A stretch of DNA of 64,000 bases from the NCBI GenBank assembly GCA_947084935.1, contig CAMTUH010000005.1, forward strand, positions 1-64,000, in the 5' to 3' direction. The stretch is from CAMTUH01 sp947084935. Lineage in GTDB: Bacteria; Pseudomonadota; Gammaproteobacteria; Coxiellales; Coxiellaceae. Shown piece by piece: positions 23,125-31,980 of this stretch; position 1 is the first letter of the stretch; each line of letters starts with the position of its first letter. The notes below the pieces were generated by a model. That model was given only the letters and a program-made list of their open reading frames with translations. It did not search any database and was not told the DNA's origin. The position numbers were made by a program, and so were the translations under genes.

Positions 23125-25314
23125 GTGGATGCTGATTTCAGCATTGTTCTCGCGGGTAACCCCAATTGCGGCAAAACCGCAGTGTTTAATGCGCTCACGG
23201 GGGCACGTCAGCGGGTGGGTAATTGGCCTGGGGTCACGGTTGAAAAGAAAACCGGCCGTTTTCAGCACCACGGTGTGCCAATTAACGTGGTCGACTTGCC
23301 GGGCACTTATTCTCTCAGCGCGGAATCCGAATCGGGCGCCGTGGATGAAAAAATAGCGTGCCACTATTTACGATCAGGCGAAGCCGACGTCATTGTGAAC
23401 ATCATCGACGCCAGCAATTTGGAGCGCAATCTTTATCTCACGCTGCAACTGCTTGAAATGAAAATCCCAACCGTTCTCGCGGTTAACATGATGGACGTTG
23501 TTAAACAACGCGGCATTGAAATTAATCTGAAAAAACTGAGTAAAATGCTGGGCTGTCCCGTGGTCGGCTTGGTGGCGAGCCAGAAAAAAGGAATGGATGC
23601 GCTCAAAAATCAGATTGCCCGGATGAAAAAAAACGCACGCACGCCGACTTTTGAATGGTCGCTGCCGGAAGACCCTGAACACGAAGAGCGGGATATTCAG
23701 GTGGCCGACGCGCGGTATAAAAAAATTAACGAGATTACCGCGAGCGTTATTCAGTTTATTAACACTCCGCGACAAACGATGACGCAGTGGATCGATCGGC
23801 TGGTTCTGAATCGTTATTTAGGAATCCCTGTCTTTTTCGCCGTCATGTACCTGATGTTTTTATTTGCGATCAACGTCGGTGGTGCTTTTCAAGATTTTTT
23901 TGATATCGGAAGCAGCACGATTTTTGTGAATGGAGTAGCGCACGCGCTAACGGCCTGGCATTTTCCGGCAACTGTTACCGCAATTTTAGCGAACGGTATT
24001 GGTAAAGGAATCAATACCACGATCACGTTTACGCCAATCATCGGCGGCTTATTTTTATTTCTCGCGTTTTTGGAAGACTCGGGTTATATGGCGCGCGCCG
24101 CATTTGTCATGGACCGCTTCATGCGTGCGCTGGGATTACCGGGAAAATCATTTGTGCCGATGATCGTCGGATTTGGCTGTAATGTTCCCGCCGTCATGGG
24201 GGCGCGCACACTCGAAAATCGGCGCGATCGCGTGCTAACCGTGATGATGATGCCGTTTATGTCCTGCGGCGCACGTTTGGCGATTTTTGCCGTGTTTGCC
24301 AGCGCTTTTTTTCCGCGCGGCGGTGCGACCATTATTTTTGTGCTTTATTTACTGGGCATTTTAATTGCGGTGTTAACCGGTGTGGTCTTGCGGAAAACCG
24401 TATTGCCGGGAAAGTCCGCCCCACTCGTGATGGAATTACCGCCGTATCATTTGCCGCGATTCGGTGCACTGTCGCGTCACACGTGGCATCGACTGAAAGG
24501 TTTTTTATTTCGCGCGGGGCGATTTATTATTCCCATTTGCATGGTCGTCGGCGTATTAAATTCCGTGACCCTCACGGGTCAACTTACGCAAGAAGGCAGC
24601 CAAAACTCGGTATTATCCGACGTGGGTCGCGCGGTCACTCCACTCTTTTCTCCGATGGGATTACACAAAGATAATTGGCCGGCGACGGTGGGATTAACCA
24701 CGGGTATTTTGGCCAAAGAAGTCGTCGTGGGTACGTTAAACACGTTGTACAGTCAGCAAGGTCATTTGGTTGCACAAGAAGCCCAGCAATTTAATTTTTG
24801 GGGTGGCTTGCGCGATGCTGCGCTGTCCGTGCCGAAAAATTTAAGCCAATTGGGTGGTGCGTTTGCCAACCCGATTGCCGCCAGCGAAGCGCCGCACGAC
24901 ATGAATCAGACAGCCTACGGAATTATGTATCAAGAGTTCGCCGGAAAAATAGGCGCATTCGCGTATTTATTATTTGTATTGTTATATTTTCCTTGCGTGT
25001 CGACGATGGCGGCCATGCGTCGTGAAGTGGGGCCGCGCTGGGCACTCTTTTCGGTATTGTGGAGCAGCGGTTTGGCGTATGCAGTGGCGGTGATCAGCTA
25101 TCAAAGTTTATCGATATTATCGCATCCGTGGATGTCGTTGGGATGGACGGTAGGCATGGTCGCTGCCTTGATTGCCGCTGTGTTTGCTCTGAAGCGTTAT
25201 GCGAACAGTGCGAATTCTCTGGTGGTAGAAGGGGTGGATGCAATTCCCGCGCCGACGAACTGCGGCTCCGGCTGTTTCAAATGCCGATCACAAAACGAAA
25301 TCCAAATAGTTTAG
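23125..25314 (+). CDS. feoB: Ferrous iron transporter FeoB
   Basis: Inner-membrane Fe(II) uptake protein of 729 residues. It starts with GTG 23125. The N-terminal G-domain has G1 GNPNCGKTAVFN, G3 DLPGTYSL, G4 NMMD and the GDI-like linker, followed by two Gate regions and about ten membrane segments (for example GYMARAAFVMDRFMRALGLPGKSFVP and FLILGVLN-like stretches). The C-terminus has a small cysteine cluster CGSGCFKC. No feoC follows. The last 27 bases overlap the convergent ATPase gene. Confidence 0.97.
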   Translation: MDADFSIVLAGNPNCGKTAVFNALTGARQRVGNWPGVTVEKKTGRFQHHGVPINVVDLPGTYSLSAESESGAVDEKIACHYLRSGEADVIVNIIDASNLERNLYLTLQLLEMKIPTVLAVNMMDVVKQRGIEINLKKLSKMLGCPVVGLVASQKKGMDALKNQIARMKKNARTPTFEWSLPEDPEHEERDIQVADARYKKINEITASVIQFINTPRQTMTQWIDRLVLNRYLGIPVFFAVMYLMFLFAINVGGAFQDFFDIGSSTIFVNGVAHALTAWHFPATVTAILANGIGKGINTTITFTPIIGGLFLFLAFLEDSGYMARAAFVMDRFMRALGLPGKSFVPMIVGFGCNVPAVMGARTLENRRDRVLTVMMMPFMSCGARLAIFAVFASAFFPRGGATIIFVLYLLGILIAVLTGVVLRKTVLPGKSAPLVMELPPYHLPRFGALSRHTWHRLKGFLFRAGRFIIPICMVVGVLNSVTLTGQLTQEGSQNSVLSDVGRAVTPLFSPMGLHKDNWPATVGLTTGILAKEVVVGTLNTLYSQQGHLVAQEAQQFNFWGGLRDAALSVPKNLSQLGGAFANPIAASEAPHDMNQTAYGIMYQEFAGKIGAFAYLLFVLLYFPCVSTMAAMRREVGPRWALFSVLWSSGLAYAVAVISYQSLSILSHPWMSLGWTVGMVAALIAAVFALKRYANSANSLVVEGVDAIPAPTNCGSGCFKCRSQNEIQIV

Positions 25315-26427
25315 CGGATTAATAAGCGTGAAATCTGAGTTTTTATACGTATTTACCCAATCCGTTGGGGCGGTCACCCGTTTATTATTGCCCCATTTAA
25401 ATTCATACCCAAATAAGCGTCCTTCGCGTTCTTCCACAAAATCAATTTCATTTTTATCCCACGTACGCCAAAAATAATTATTGGCATGAATACCGTGATA
25501 GGATTGTTTTTTGATTCGCTCGATCACAAGAAAATTTTCCCACAGTTTTCCGATGTCGTCTCGTAATTCGGGCGGATTAAAATTAGCAATTAACGCATTC
25601 CGAATGCCATTATCGTAAAAATAATATTTGCTTTTTCGTGTTATTTCTTTGCGAAGATTCCGGCTAAACCCATTTAAACGGTAGACCACAAAAGTTTTTT
25701 CAAGTAGGTCGATATAGCGACTCACTGTTTTTGAGTCGATCATTAGGTGTTGTGCGAGTTCAGAAAAAGAAACTTCATTTCCAATTTGAAAAGCTAAGAG
25801 ACGTAATAAATCCACGAGTATTTTAGAATTTCGAATTCGATCCAGCTCTAAAATATCTTTCAATAAATAGGAATGCGCTATTTCAGTAATATAATCTCGT
25901 TTTAGTTTTTCTGATTCAGCCAAAACTACTTCGGGGTAACCACCGAAAATTAAATAATTAGGAAGATGCGCTTTCAGTTCATTTTTGTTATACCGCTGAA
26001 TTAATTCTAATTGCGCAATGGGGTATAAAGTGAGCGTGGTTTTGCGCCCGGTTAATGGTTCGCCGGCTTGCCCGATCAATTCAAATGAAGAGGAACCGGT
26101 GACGATAACGCGCAGATTCTTTATCTGATCCACCATAATTTTTAGAGACTGACCGATGTTGGGGATTCGCTGGGCTTCATCGATGACGATTAACTCATAG
26201 CCGGCGACGTATTCTTTGATGGTATTGAAATCGGCGCCATTTAATGTGTTCTGGATGAGTATGTTATCTCCTGAGTCCAGACGGTATTTGTATTGCGTAT
26301 GCGCTAAGTAGTGCTCGATGAGGGTTGTTTTGCCGACCTGCCGGGGGCCGAAAAGGATCAGCGCTTTATTGGGGTGAACGAATTTAGCTAATTCGGAGTA
26401 ATACCGTTGGATGAATGGCTTTGACAT
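25288..26427 (-). CDS. DUF4143-family AAA ATPase, second paralogue
   Basis: The 379-residue product has Walker A GPRQVGKTT (27-35), Walker B ELIVIDEAQRIP, sensor VIVTGSSSFEL and LTGRKTTLTLYPIAQLEL, typical of this family. An HTH-like segment (DSKTVSRYIDLLEKTFVVYRL) and the C-terminal NEIDFVEE...FGYEFKW (E327, D329, E342, K344) follow, giving the ExD...ExK pattern. The start is ATG 26427. Upstream are several inverted repeats (see 26434-26494). It is unrelated in operon to feoB, whose end it overlaps tail to tail. Role unknown; an accessory stress, defence or toxin-antitoxin-like module is a reasonable guess. Confidence 0.87.
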   Translation of the reverse strand: MSKPFIQRYYSELAKFVHPNKALILFGPRQVGKTTLIEHYLAHTQYKYRLDSGDNILIQNTLNGADFNTIKEYVAGYELIVIDEAQRIPNIGQSLKIMVDQIKNLRVIVTGSSSFELIGQAGEPLTGRKTTLTLYPIAQLELIQRYNKNELKAHLPNYLIFGGYPEVVLAESEKLKRDYITEIAHSYLLKDILELDRIRNSKILVDLLRLLAFQIGNEVSFSELAQHLMIDSKTVSRYIDLLEKTFVVYRLNGFSRNLRKEITRKSKYYFYDNGIRNALIANFNPPELRDDIGKLWENFLVIERIKKQSYHGIHANNYFWRTWDKNEIDFVEEREGRLFGYEFKWGNNKRVTAPTDWVNTYKNSDFTLINPLNYLDFVL

Positions 26428-26433
26428 TACTTA

Positions 26434-26494
26434 TTCCATGAAATTTGCCAATTATATGGATATTATATCCTTAAAATTATATAATTTCAAGGAA
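26434..26494. promoter_or_regulatory. Palindrome cluster upstream of the ATPase at 26427
   Basis: Arms TTCCATGAAATT (26434-26445) and AATTTCAAGGAA (26483-26494) are inverted with one mismatch. Between them lie GGATATTATATCC (26458-26470) and the perfect palindrome AAATTATATAATTT (26474-26487). The region is AT-rich with several TATA-like boxes on both strands, suiting a self-regulated promoter for the minus-strand ATPase. Confidence 0.5.
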
Positions 26495-26584
26495 TATAAA
26501 TCCCCGAAATATTGAATGGAATTTACGTCGCCAGGATTCGCCCAAAAGTGTACAATAATGATCCTTTAATCCTTGAGTAAACGC

Positions 26585-27160
26585 ATGTCTGACGATGTAA
26601 AAAACACTGAAAACGAGCTCTCCGCTGAGCTTCAAGAGGCCCTAAAAAAGTTAAACCTCAACGACACCGATTGGGCTCGAGCCCTGTCCCCCGAGGAAAT
26701 TTTATACCTCTTAAGCCAGTGCCCTTTCCTCCAAATCGTCAGCACGGGTGAGGTGCAAGCGCTGGAAGAACCTGAGTTTATCACCGCGAAATCCGGCTGG
26801 AAAATTCACTATTACGGTAATGCGATGAGCAGCTCACCCGGCGAATTATTATTTAAGAGCAGCGATTTTCGTCAAGACGACGGCGGCGAGTCCGGAAAAT
26901 CCGGGCGAGGGACGATCGTCAAGCAAGCGTTCGACACGGCGGCGGACATGATTGCCTTTGCGCAAAAGAGGGGTTGGCGCGGTGTGCACATTGTGGATGG
27001 TCATCCGTTGATGGTGTGGGCGGCGTGGATGCAGGCGCAAGACGATGCTTATTCGATTACGGGATACACACCCGATGAAAAAGAAATTAAAAAACGCGAG
27101 CGCCTCAAACGCAGTGAAATCGAAGATTTATTGCGCGTGGGCCGCAAACCTATTTTTTAA
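26585..27160 (+). CDS. Uncharacterised protein with LPD7-like C-terminal region
   Basis: From ATG 26585 the product has 191 residues; a TTG four codons earlier is an alternative. It is acidic and helical at the start (about 1-40). It then has SGWKIHYYGNAMSSSPGEL and a stretch AFDTAADMIAFAQKRGWRGVHIVDGHPLMVWAAWMQA, followed by YSITGYTPDEKE. That last part recalls large polyvalent protein domain 7 (LPD7), found in conjugation and type IV secretion-linked proteins; I rate this as suggestive only. Upstream TACAAT (26551-26556) could be its -10. Its end overlaps the convergent ATPase gene by 33 bases. Confidence 0.65.
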   Translation: MSDDVKNTENELSAELQEALKKLNLNDTDWARALSPEEILYLLSQCPFLQIVSTGEVQALEEPEFITAKSGWKIHYYGNAMSSSPGELLFKSSDFRQDDGGESGKSGRGTIVKQAFDTAADMIAFAQKRGWRGVHIVDGHPLMVWAAWMQAQDDAYSITGYTPDEKEIKKRERLKRSEIEDLLRVGRKPIF

Positions 27161-28330
27161 CTCCGTCCCTATTTCTTGCCAAGGCAGGGCGGTGATTCGA
27201 TCGCAGACTTTATAACGCCTTGGAGTACGGCAAACAATATAAGCCTGCTTTGCTTCCGAATATTCTTCCAAAAATTTCTTTAAATGGCGGGCATCCGTTT
27301 CGTTTGGTGCTTCGCTCCACTTTACTTCGATGGGAATATACTGTTGCGTGATGTCTAGAACGTAATCGATTTCGGGTCCAGCAGAATCACGCCAATAACG
27401 CAGCTTTATTTGTGGTGAAATTAATTGGCTGTGATAAAGCAATTCATTACCCACGTAGTGCTCAAAAAGATCAGCCATCAATTTTTGCGGCAATTGTAAC
27501 CCTTCGTTAGCGCAAACGCGTCTAATGCCTAAATCAAAAAATAAATATTTAGGTGATTTAATCAATCGTCGTCGAGTCTGGCTTTTGGTAATAGGATCAA
27601 TTCTATTCGCAATTAAACAGTCTTCTAAAATTTGATAATAATTAGAGATCGTGGTATCCGACACACCAATATCGTTTGAGAGTCGTGTAAAGTTTATTTG
27701 TTTCCCCGACTCGCCAGCTGAAATTTCTAAAAATCGACTAAAGCTCCCCACATTACGTACCAGCGCTTCGGCACGAATTTCTTCTTCTAAGTAAGTGCTC
27801 ACGTATGAACTTAAATCCGTTTCTCGATTTTTGTTGCTTTCGGTGATAATGCCGGGCAACGTTCCATATAATAAAATATCTTCCAAGCTGGGTTTGGGTG
27901 AGGGTAACTCGTCATAAAGCAGTGGTGACAGGTGTAAAGAAACCACGCGGCCGGGTAACAAATTTATTTCTTTACCGTGGATGAGTTTTCGTGCCGATGA
28001 ACCCGTTAAAATAAATTGGGCGCGATGATCATCAATCAAGTGCTGTGCAATATCCATCACTCGAGGAATTTTCTGTACCTCATCAATAAATACCAGCGGT
28101 CGGGGATAGTTTTTTATTTGTTCTTCCAGTTCACGTTCCAGCAGCGCGGGATTACTCTCATAGCGCTGACGGATCGCAACCTTGGCGAAAGAATACTGGA
28201 TGTCGGGTTTCAATTGGTGCTGAATTAGGGTCGTTTTACCCGTCTGGCGAGGTCCAAGCAGCAGTACGCTTTTCCCACGCTTTAGGCTTTCGCGAATGCT
28301 GACCTCAAGTAGCCTGTGAACATATTTCAT
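27128..28330 (-). CDS. DUF4143-family AAA ATPase, third paralogue
   Basis: ATG 28330 is chosen because an 11-base palindrome and a TTGACG box lie immediately upstream; in-frame starts at 28345 and 28366 would sit inside the palindrome. The product has 400 residues with Walker A GPRQTGKTT (26-34), Walker B LVFIDEVQKIP, sensor FILTGSSARKL and LLPGRVVSLHLSPLLYDEL. The HTH-like VSDTTISNYYQILEDC and C-terminal PEIDYVLD...YIPIEVKW complete the ExD...ExK signature. It is divergent from the fourth paralogue at 28464, with which it shares a 133-base control region. Confidence 0.87.
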   Translation of the reverse strand: MKYVHRLLEVSIRESLKRGKSVLLLGPRQTGKTTLIQHQLKPDIQYSFAKVAIRQRYESNPALLERELEEQIKNYPRPLVFIDEVQKIPRVMDIAQHLIDDHRAQFILTGSSARKLIHGKEINLLPGRVVSLHLSPLLYDELPSPKPSLEDILLYGTLPGIITESNKNRETDLSSYVSTYLEEEIRAEALVRNVGSFSRFLEISAGESGKQINFTRLSNDIGVSDTTISNYYQILEDCLIANRIDPITKSQTRRRLIKSPKYLFFDLGIRRVCANEGLQLPQKLMADLFEHYVGNELLYHSQLISPQIKLRYWRDSAGPEIDYVLDITQQYIPIEVKWSEAPNETDARHLKKFLEEYSEAKQAYIVCRTPRRYKVCDRITALPWQEIGTELKNRFAAHAQ

Positions 28331-28463
28331 AAACCGGATTTTCATTGAAAATCCGGTCTCCGTCAAGGATAAACGTCGTAAATCCAGGAATTCCTGGATT
28401 TTCTTCCTTTTTAACCGGGTTTATATTAAGATAGCTTTATATAAACCCGGTTAATATAAATCC
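28331..28463. promoter_or_regulatory. Shared control region with three palindromes between two divergent ATPase genes
   Basis: Three inverted repeats fill this space. ACCGGATTTTC (28333-28343) / GAAAATCCGGT (28347-28357) abuts the start of the minus-strand gene and lies between its TTGACG -35 candidate (28361-28366) and the ATG. AAATCCAGGAA/TTCCTGGATTT (28380-28401) is a perfect 22-base palindrome. AACCGGGTTTATAT (28413-28426) / ATATAAACCCGGTT (28439-28452) lies just before the plus-strand gene, followed by TATAAA. The first and third share an AACCGG core but differ otherwise. Confidence 0.7.
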
Positions 28464-29762
28464 ATGAACGAACAACTGATTGATATCATTGAGACTACTA
28501 ATCCGTGGCTGGTTAACCCCGATTACCCCATAGCCTCTGATGGAGGCTATATACCTCGCCAGCAAACGGCAAAGCTGTTGTTGCCAGAGTGGGATAAGCT
28601 CTGGCTGGTCTTAGTTGGGCCCCGTCAAGCGGGTAAGACGACGCTGGGTAAGCATTTATGTCAACAACTCATCCACACAGAAAGCCGCTTTGATTCATTG
28701 CTCTACCTTAATTGTGATTATCTGGATATTCGGCAGTGGTTGAAATCACCGGCATTTATCAAAGAGGCGCAACAGCAATTTCTCTTGGAGAAGCCAATAA
28801 TTTTTATTGATGAAGCTCAGCGGCTTGAAAATCCCGGGTTATTGCTCAAAGCCATCGCGGATTTGAAATTACCAATTAAAATGATGGCATCCGGCTCATC
28901 GCAGCTTGAACTGAAAAGTAAGGTACAGGAATTTTTAACGGGCCGTCATCTGGAATCCGTGGTATTGCCCTTGAGCTTTGAAGAACTGGATCAGCGCGCA
29001 ATAACCAATGCGAAGAATTATCTCACCTACGGGTGTTATCCTGCTGTTGTGCAAAGCAAAGAAAAGTCGCTGGTATTGCAGCAACTTTATCGCGACTACA
29101 TTCAAAAAGATATTGTAGAAATACTTAAAGTGGGAAAGCCCGACGTCATACAAACGTTGATTACGCTCATTGCTCATGGGTCAGGGCGGCTGGTTAATTA
29201 CCAGCAACTGGCAACGGATTGCAAAACATCGATACCCACGATACAACATTATTTATCTATTTTGGAAAATACGTATGTCATCGCTGCCCTACGACCTTTT
29301 GTGGGTAACAAACGCAAAGAGATCACCGCAAATCCTATGTATTACTTTATTGATAATGGTTTCCGAAATCAGTCGCTTAGAGATTTTACGGAAGTAAATC
29401 GCCGACAGGATGCCGGTCTTTTGGTTGAAAGTGCGATATTCCAAGAAATACTAAAACTGCGCTCACAACATTATCTGGATTTTGACATTCATTTTTGGCG
29501 CACTCAGTCGGGTGCTGAAGTGGATTTTGTGCTTTATCGCAGCCGAACGGAATTGCTACCGATCGAAGTGAAATATCAAAATATGACGAAACCCAAAATA
29601 ACGCGATCTTTTCGTTCGTTTATTGAAGCTTATCAACCCGCACAGGGTATTTTCATCACCAAAAATTTTAATACCTCAATAACCGTTGAGGGTTGCGCGG
29701 TACATTTTATTTCGTTGGCTCGACTCAATAAAATGAGAGAACTGGTTTTGTCATGGGCGTAG
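28464..29762 (+). CDS. DUF4143-family AAA ATPase, fourth paralogue
   Basis: The 432-residue product has an N-terminal extension (MNEQLIDIIETTNPWL...), Walker A GPRQAGKTT (52-60), Walker B IIFIDEAQRLENP, sensor MMASGSSQLEL and LTGRHLESVVLPLSFEEL. The HTH-like TSIPTIQHYLSILENTYVI and AEVDFVLY...LLPIEVKY at the C-terminus again give ExD...ExK. No Shine-Dalgarno site precedes the ATG; a 14-base inverted repeat and a TATAAA box do. The end overlaps the convergent repeat-protein gene by 12 bases. It is divergent from paralogue three. Confidence 0.87.
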   Translation: MNEQLIDIIETTNPWLVNPDYPIASDGGYIPRQQTAKLLLPEWDKLWLVLVGPRQAGKTTLGKHLCQQLIHTESRFDSLLYLNCDYLDIRQWLKSPAFIKEAQQQFLLEKPIIFIDEAQRLENPGLLLKAIADLKLPIKMMASGSSQLELKSKVQEFLTGRHLESVVLPLSFEELDQRAITNAKNYLTYGCYPAVVQSKEKSLVLQQLYRDYIQKDIVEILKVGKPDVIQTLITLIAHGSGRLVNYQQLATDCKTSIPTIQHYLSILENTYVIAALRPFVGNKRKEITANPMYYFIDNGFRNQSLRDFTEVNRRQDAGLLVESAIFQEILKLRSQHYLDFDIHFWRTQSGAEVDFVLYRSRTELLPIEVKYQNMTKPKITRSFRSFIEAYQPAQGIFITKNFNTSITVEGCAVHFISLARLNKMRELVLSWA

Positions 29763-31955
29763 GGTGCCCATCCCAGCTCCGTTGTCCTCTTCTTCGGGTT
29801 CTCGAACTTCGGCAACCAACCCAACTTCAGGCTCACGAACAGTTGCCGTGGCAAATCCCGCAGTCCGCAAAGCTTCGCGTAAAGCCGCTCTTGCTTCAGT
29901 TGTATCGGGAACAACTTGACTCACGTGGATGGGATGCTGTGTTTGATCTATTCCTTTTCTTTGGCATTCAAATTTTAATGCGGCAATCAGCCCTCCAAAC
30001 ATTTCCGGCAAAGTACCTTGACGACAACCTTTCAAGCTCAGTTTCACTGTGTCGGGGTTTACTTGCTCTCTGGATAATGTTCCCAGATTCATCGGAAGTA
30101 AGATGTGTTGTTTTGACCTTCCTGGTTCTTCTTGAACGCCGTCTAAATTCATATTACGTACGGCCTTATCGATAGCTTCGAAATCGGTTTCGCGGGAAAG
30201 AAGAGTTTGCGACACCAAATCCTGGGCGGCCTCAAAAAATTCGGTCTTAACAATCTTGCCGCCATTGAAAACAACAGAAAGGTCTTCGCCTTGTTGAACA
30301 ATTTTATTAGTGCCTGCATCTTGAAGTTGTATACCCGCTTGCCGTCGTTCCCAAAGAGAGTTACGAAGAAGCGTGTTTTTTCTTGAGGTAGCCCATTTTT
30401 TAATAGTTTCAATATCGTTTTGGCGAATGATGGCACTGTCATGATCTTCATTACCATTGAGTGTCTGATTGAGTCCACCCAGTTGCGGGTTATTGCGCAA
30501 AACTTCACGAAATGCTTGTGCAGGCTCGACGCTAATTAACGTATTCAGAACATCAATATCATTTGTCTGCTCAATCGAGAGCTTTACAATTTGTTTAGCT
30601 ATCAAGTTTTTTAAGAGAGGAATGTCGCGTTCATCAATAATAGAATTATTGGCTTGTGGTTCTCCGCCATTTTGGCTTAAGGCATCGTGCAGGCTACCAA
30701 TATTGAGGGTCGCGAGATGCTCGCGAAATGTCTGACTTCTATCCTGATTAATCAACGTTTGAAGCTGGTTCAGTTGAGTATATGGAATTTTTCCTACGGC
30801 AAGTTCGACCGCGCGTTTCGCCGTTAAACTTCTCAAGCGTCTGACATCAAGAGCCGTGATCAGGGAATTATCGTTGCGAAGCGGGAGGGCTACTAAGCCA
30901 CCCAATGAGCTATTATTTTTGATAAGTGCTTGCCGAAAATCGTTATCATTTCCTGCGGCGATCAACTCAAGGAGAGAATTGCTGTTATCATGACTCACAT
31001 GAGCGATGGCCATTTTAACAAGAGTTGTAAAGGCCAGGTTTTTTAAGTCGTGGAGATGGTACTCAGAAATAACGGAATTATTTTCTCTGGCGCTGTTATT
31101 GAATAATGCGGAAGATAACACCCCAAAGTAATCGGATTGCATGGCAATTCGAGAGCGAAATTCTTGAGGAGTGGATGCCGTTGCAAGAGCAGATAGTACA
31201 TTTTGATGGCGGTATTGAATTTGGGGAATATTTATTGAAATAATTCTTTTAGCTGCGGCATTCCGTAGGATTTCGATATTGCCGTGATGAATTACAAAGT
31301 CGTTATCCTCATTATCGTTGAGCGCGGCGCTGAGATTTCCAAGTACGGCAGAATGCGTTCGAAGGGCGTTTCGCGCCCCTCTGTCGCCAGCTGCAGTTAA
31401 AAAATTGTTTAATGCGTCTTGATCGTTGCATTGTTGGATGGCGAGATGAGCGGCATAGAAGGCTGCAAATTGTCTTAGCTCGGAACACTGAGCATTACTA
31501 AGGACGTGTTCATCATCAGTGTGATCCGCAGCCACAGCCTCATCATCATCATTAATATCCTGGTGCAGCGCAGCTGTAAGACCTGAAATCCCAAGATTAT
31601 TTGCCTGCTGACTCAGCTGAGTTCTAAAATTTTGTGGCTGTGCTTGCTCTGCGAGATCGGCAAGAGCCGCTATTTGATTTTGTCCCGTGTTCTCCGCGTT
31701 CATAAATGCGAGGGTAATTGCTTGATAGGCTGCTGCTCGTCTTAATTCTACAATGTGCGTTGCATTGAGAACGTTTTCATCATCTAAATGATTGTTAAGG
31801 GAGTGAGGGGGGTGACTCAAATTACCTAAATTATAACGTAATACCGTTTCCCGAAATGTCCTTGCATCTTGAGTGGCTGCAAGATCGGTAAGCCGAGTTA
31901 CTCCGTTCCACTGAGTTGCATTAATGGCATTTTCAAGCGCAGCTGATTGTGGCAT
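29751..31955 (-). CDS. Repeat protein with seven ~73-residue units, effector candidate
   Basis: The 734-residue protein has no signal peptide or membrane segment. Seven imperfect repeats are anchored by FR(E/Q/S)xL-like boxes near residues 34, 110, 194, 266, 340, 410 and 482 (spacing 70-84). Each continues LGxLxxAL, then an Asn/Asp-rich linker, then a helix of the type (D/N)IxxLrxxAakxaixlai. After about 535 comes a separate domain (QGEDLSVVFNGGKIVKTEFFEAAQDL...; PEMFGGLIAALKFECQRKG), which ends with an acidic tail containing PEEEDNGAGMG. An acidic C-terminal E-block is a known feature of many Dot/Icm substrates, so it is a candidate effector. I do not recognise the repeat family. Confidence 0.8.
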   Translation of the reverse strand: MPQSAALENAINATQWNGVTRLTDLAATQDARTFRETVLRYNLGNLSHPPHSLNNHLDDENVLNATHIVELRRAAAYQAITLAFMNAENTGQNQIAALADLAEQAQPQNFRTQLSQQANNLGISGLTAALHQDINDDDEAVAADHTDDEHVLSNAQCSELRQFAAFYAAHLAIQQCNDQDALNNFLTAAGDRGARNALRTHSAVLGNLSAALNDNEDNDFVIHHGNIEILRNAAAKRIISINIPQIQYRHQNVLSALATASTPQEFRSRIAMQSDYFGVLSSALFNNSARENNSVISEYHLHDLKNLAFTTLVKMAIAHVSHDNSNSLLELIAAGNDNDFRQALIKNNSSLGGLVALPLRNDNSLITALDVRRLRSLTAKRAVELAVGKIPYTQLNQLQTLINQDRSQTFREHLATLNIGSLHDALSQNGGEPQANNSIIDERDIPLLKNLIAKQIVKLSIEQTNDIDVLNTLISVEPAQAFREVLRNNPQLGGLNQTLNGNEDHDSAIIRQNDIETIKKWATSRKNTLLRNSLWERRQAGIQLQDAGTNKIVQQGEDLSVVFNGGKIVKTEFFEAAQDLVSQTLLSRETDFEAIDKAVRNMNLDGVQEEPGRSKQHILLPMNLGTLSREQVNPDTVKLSLKGCRQGTLPEMFGGLIAALKFECQRKGIDQTQHPIHVSQVVPDTTEARAALREALRTAGFATATVREPEVGLVAEVREPEEEDNGAGMGTLRP

Positions 31956-31980
31956 TTAATTTACTCCTCTTTGAGTCAGA

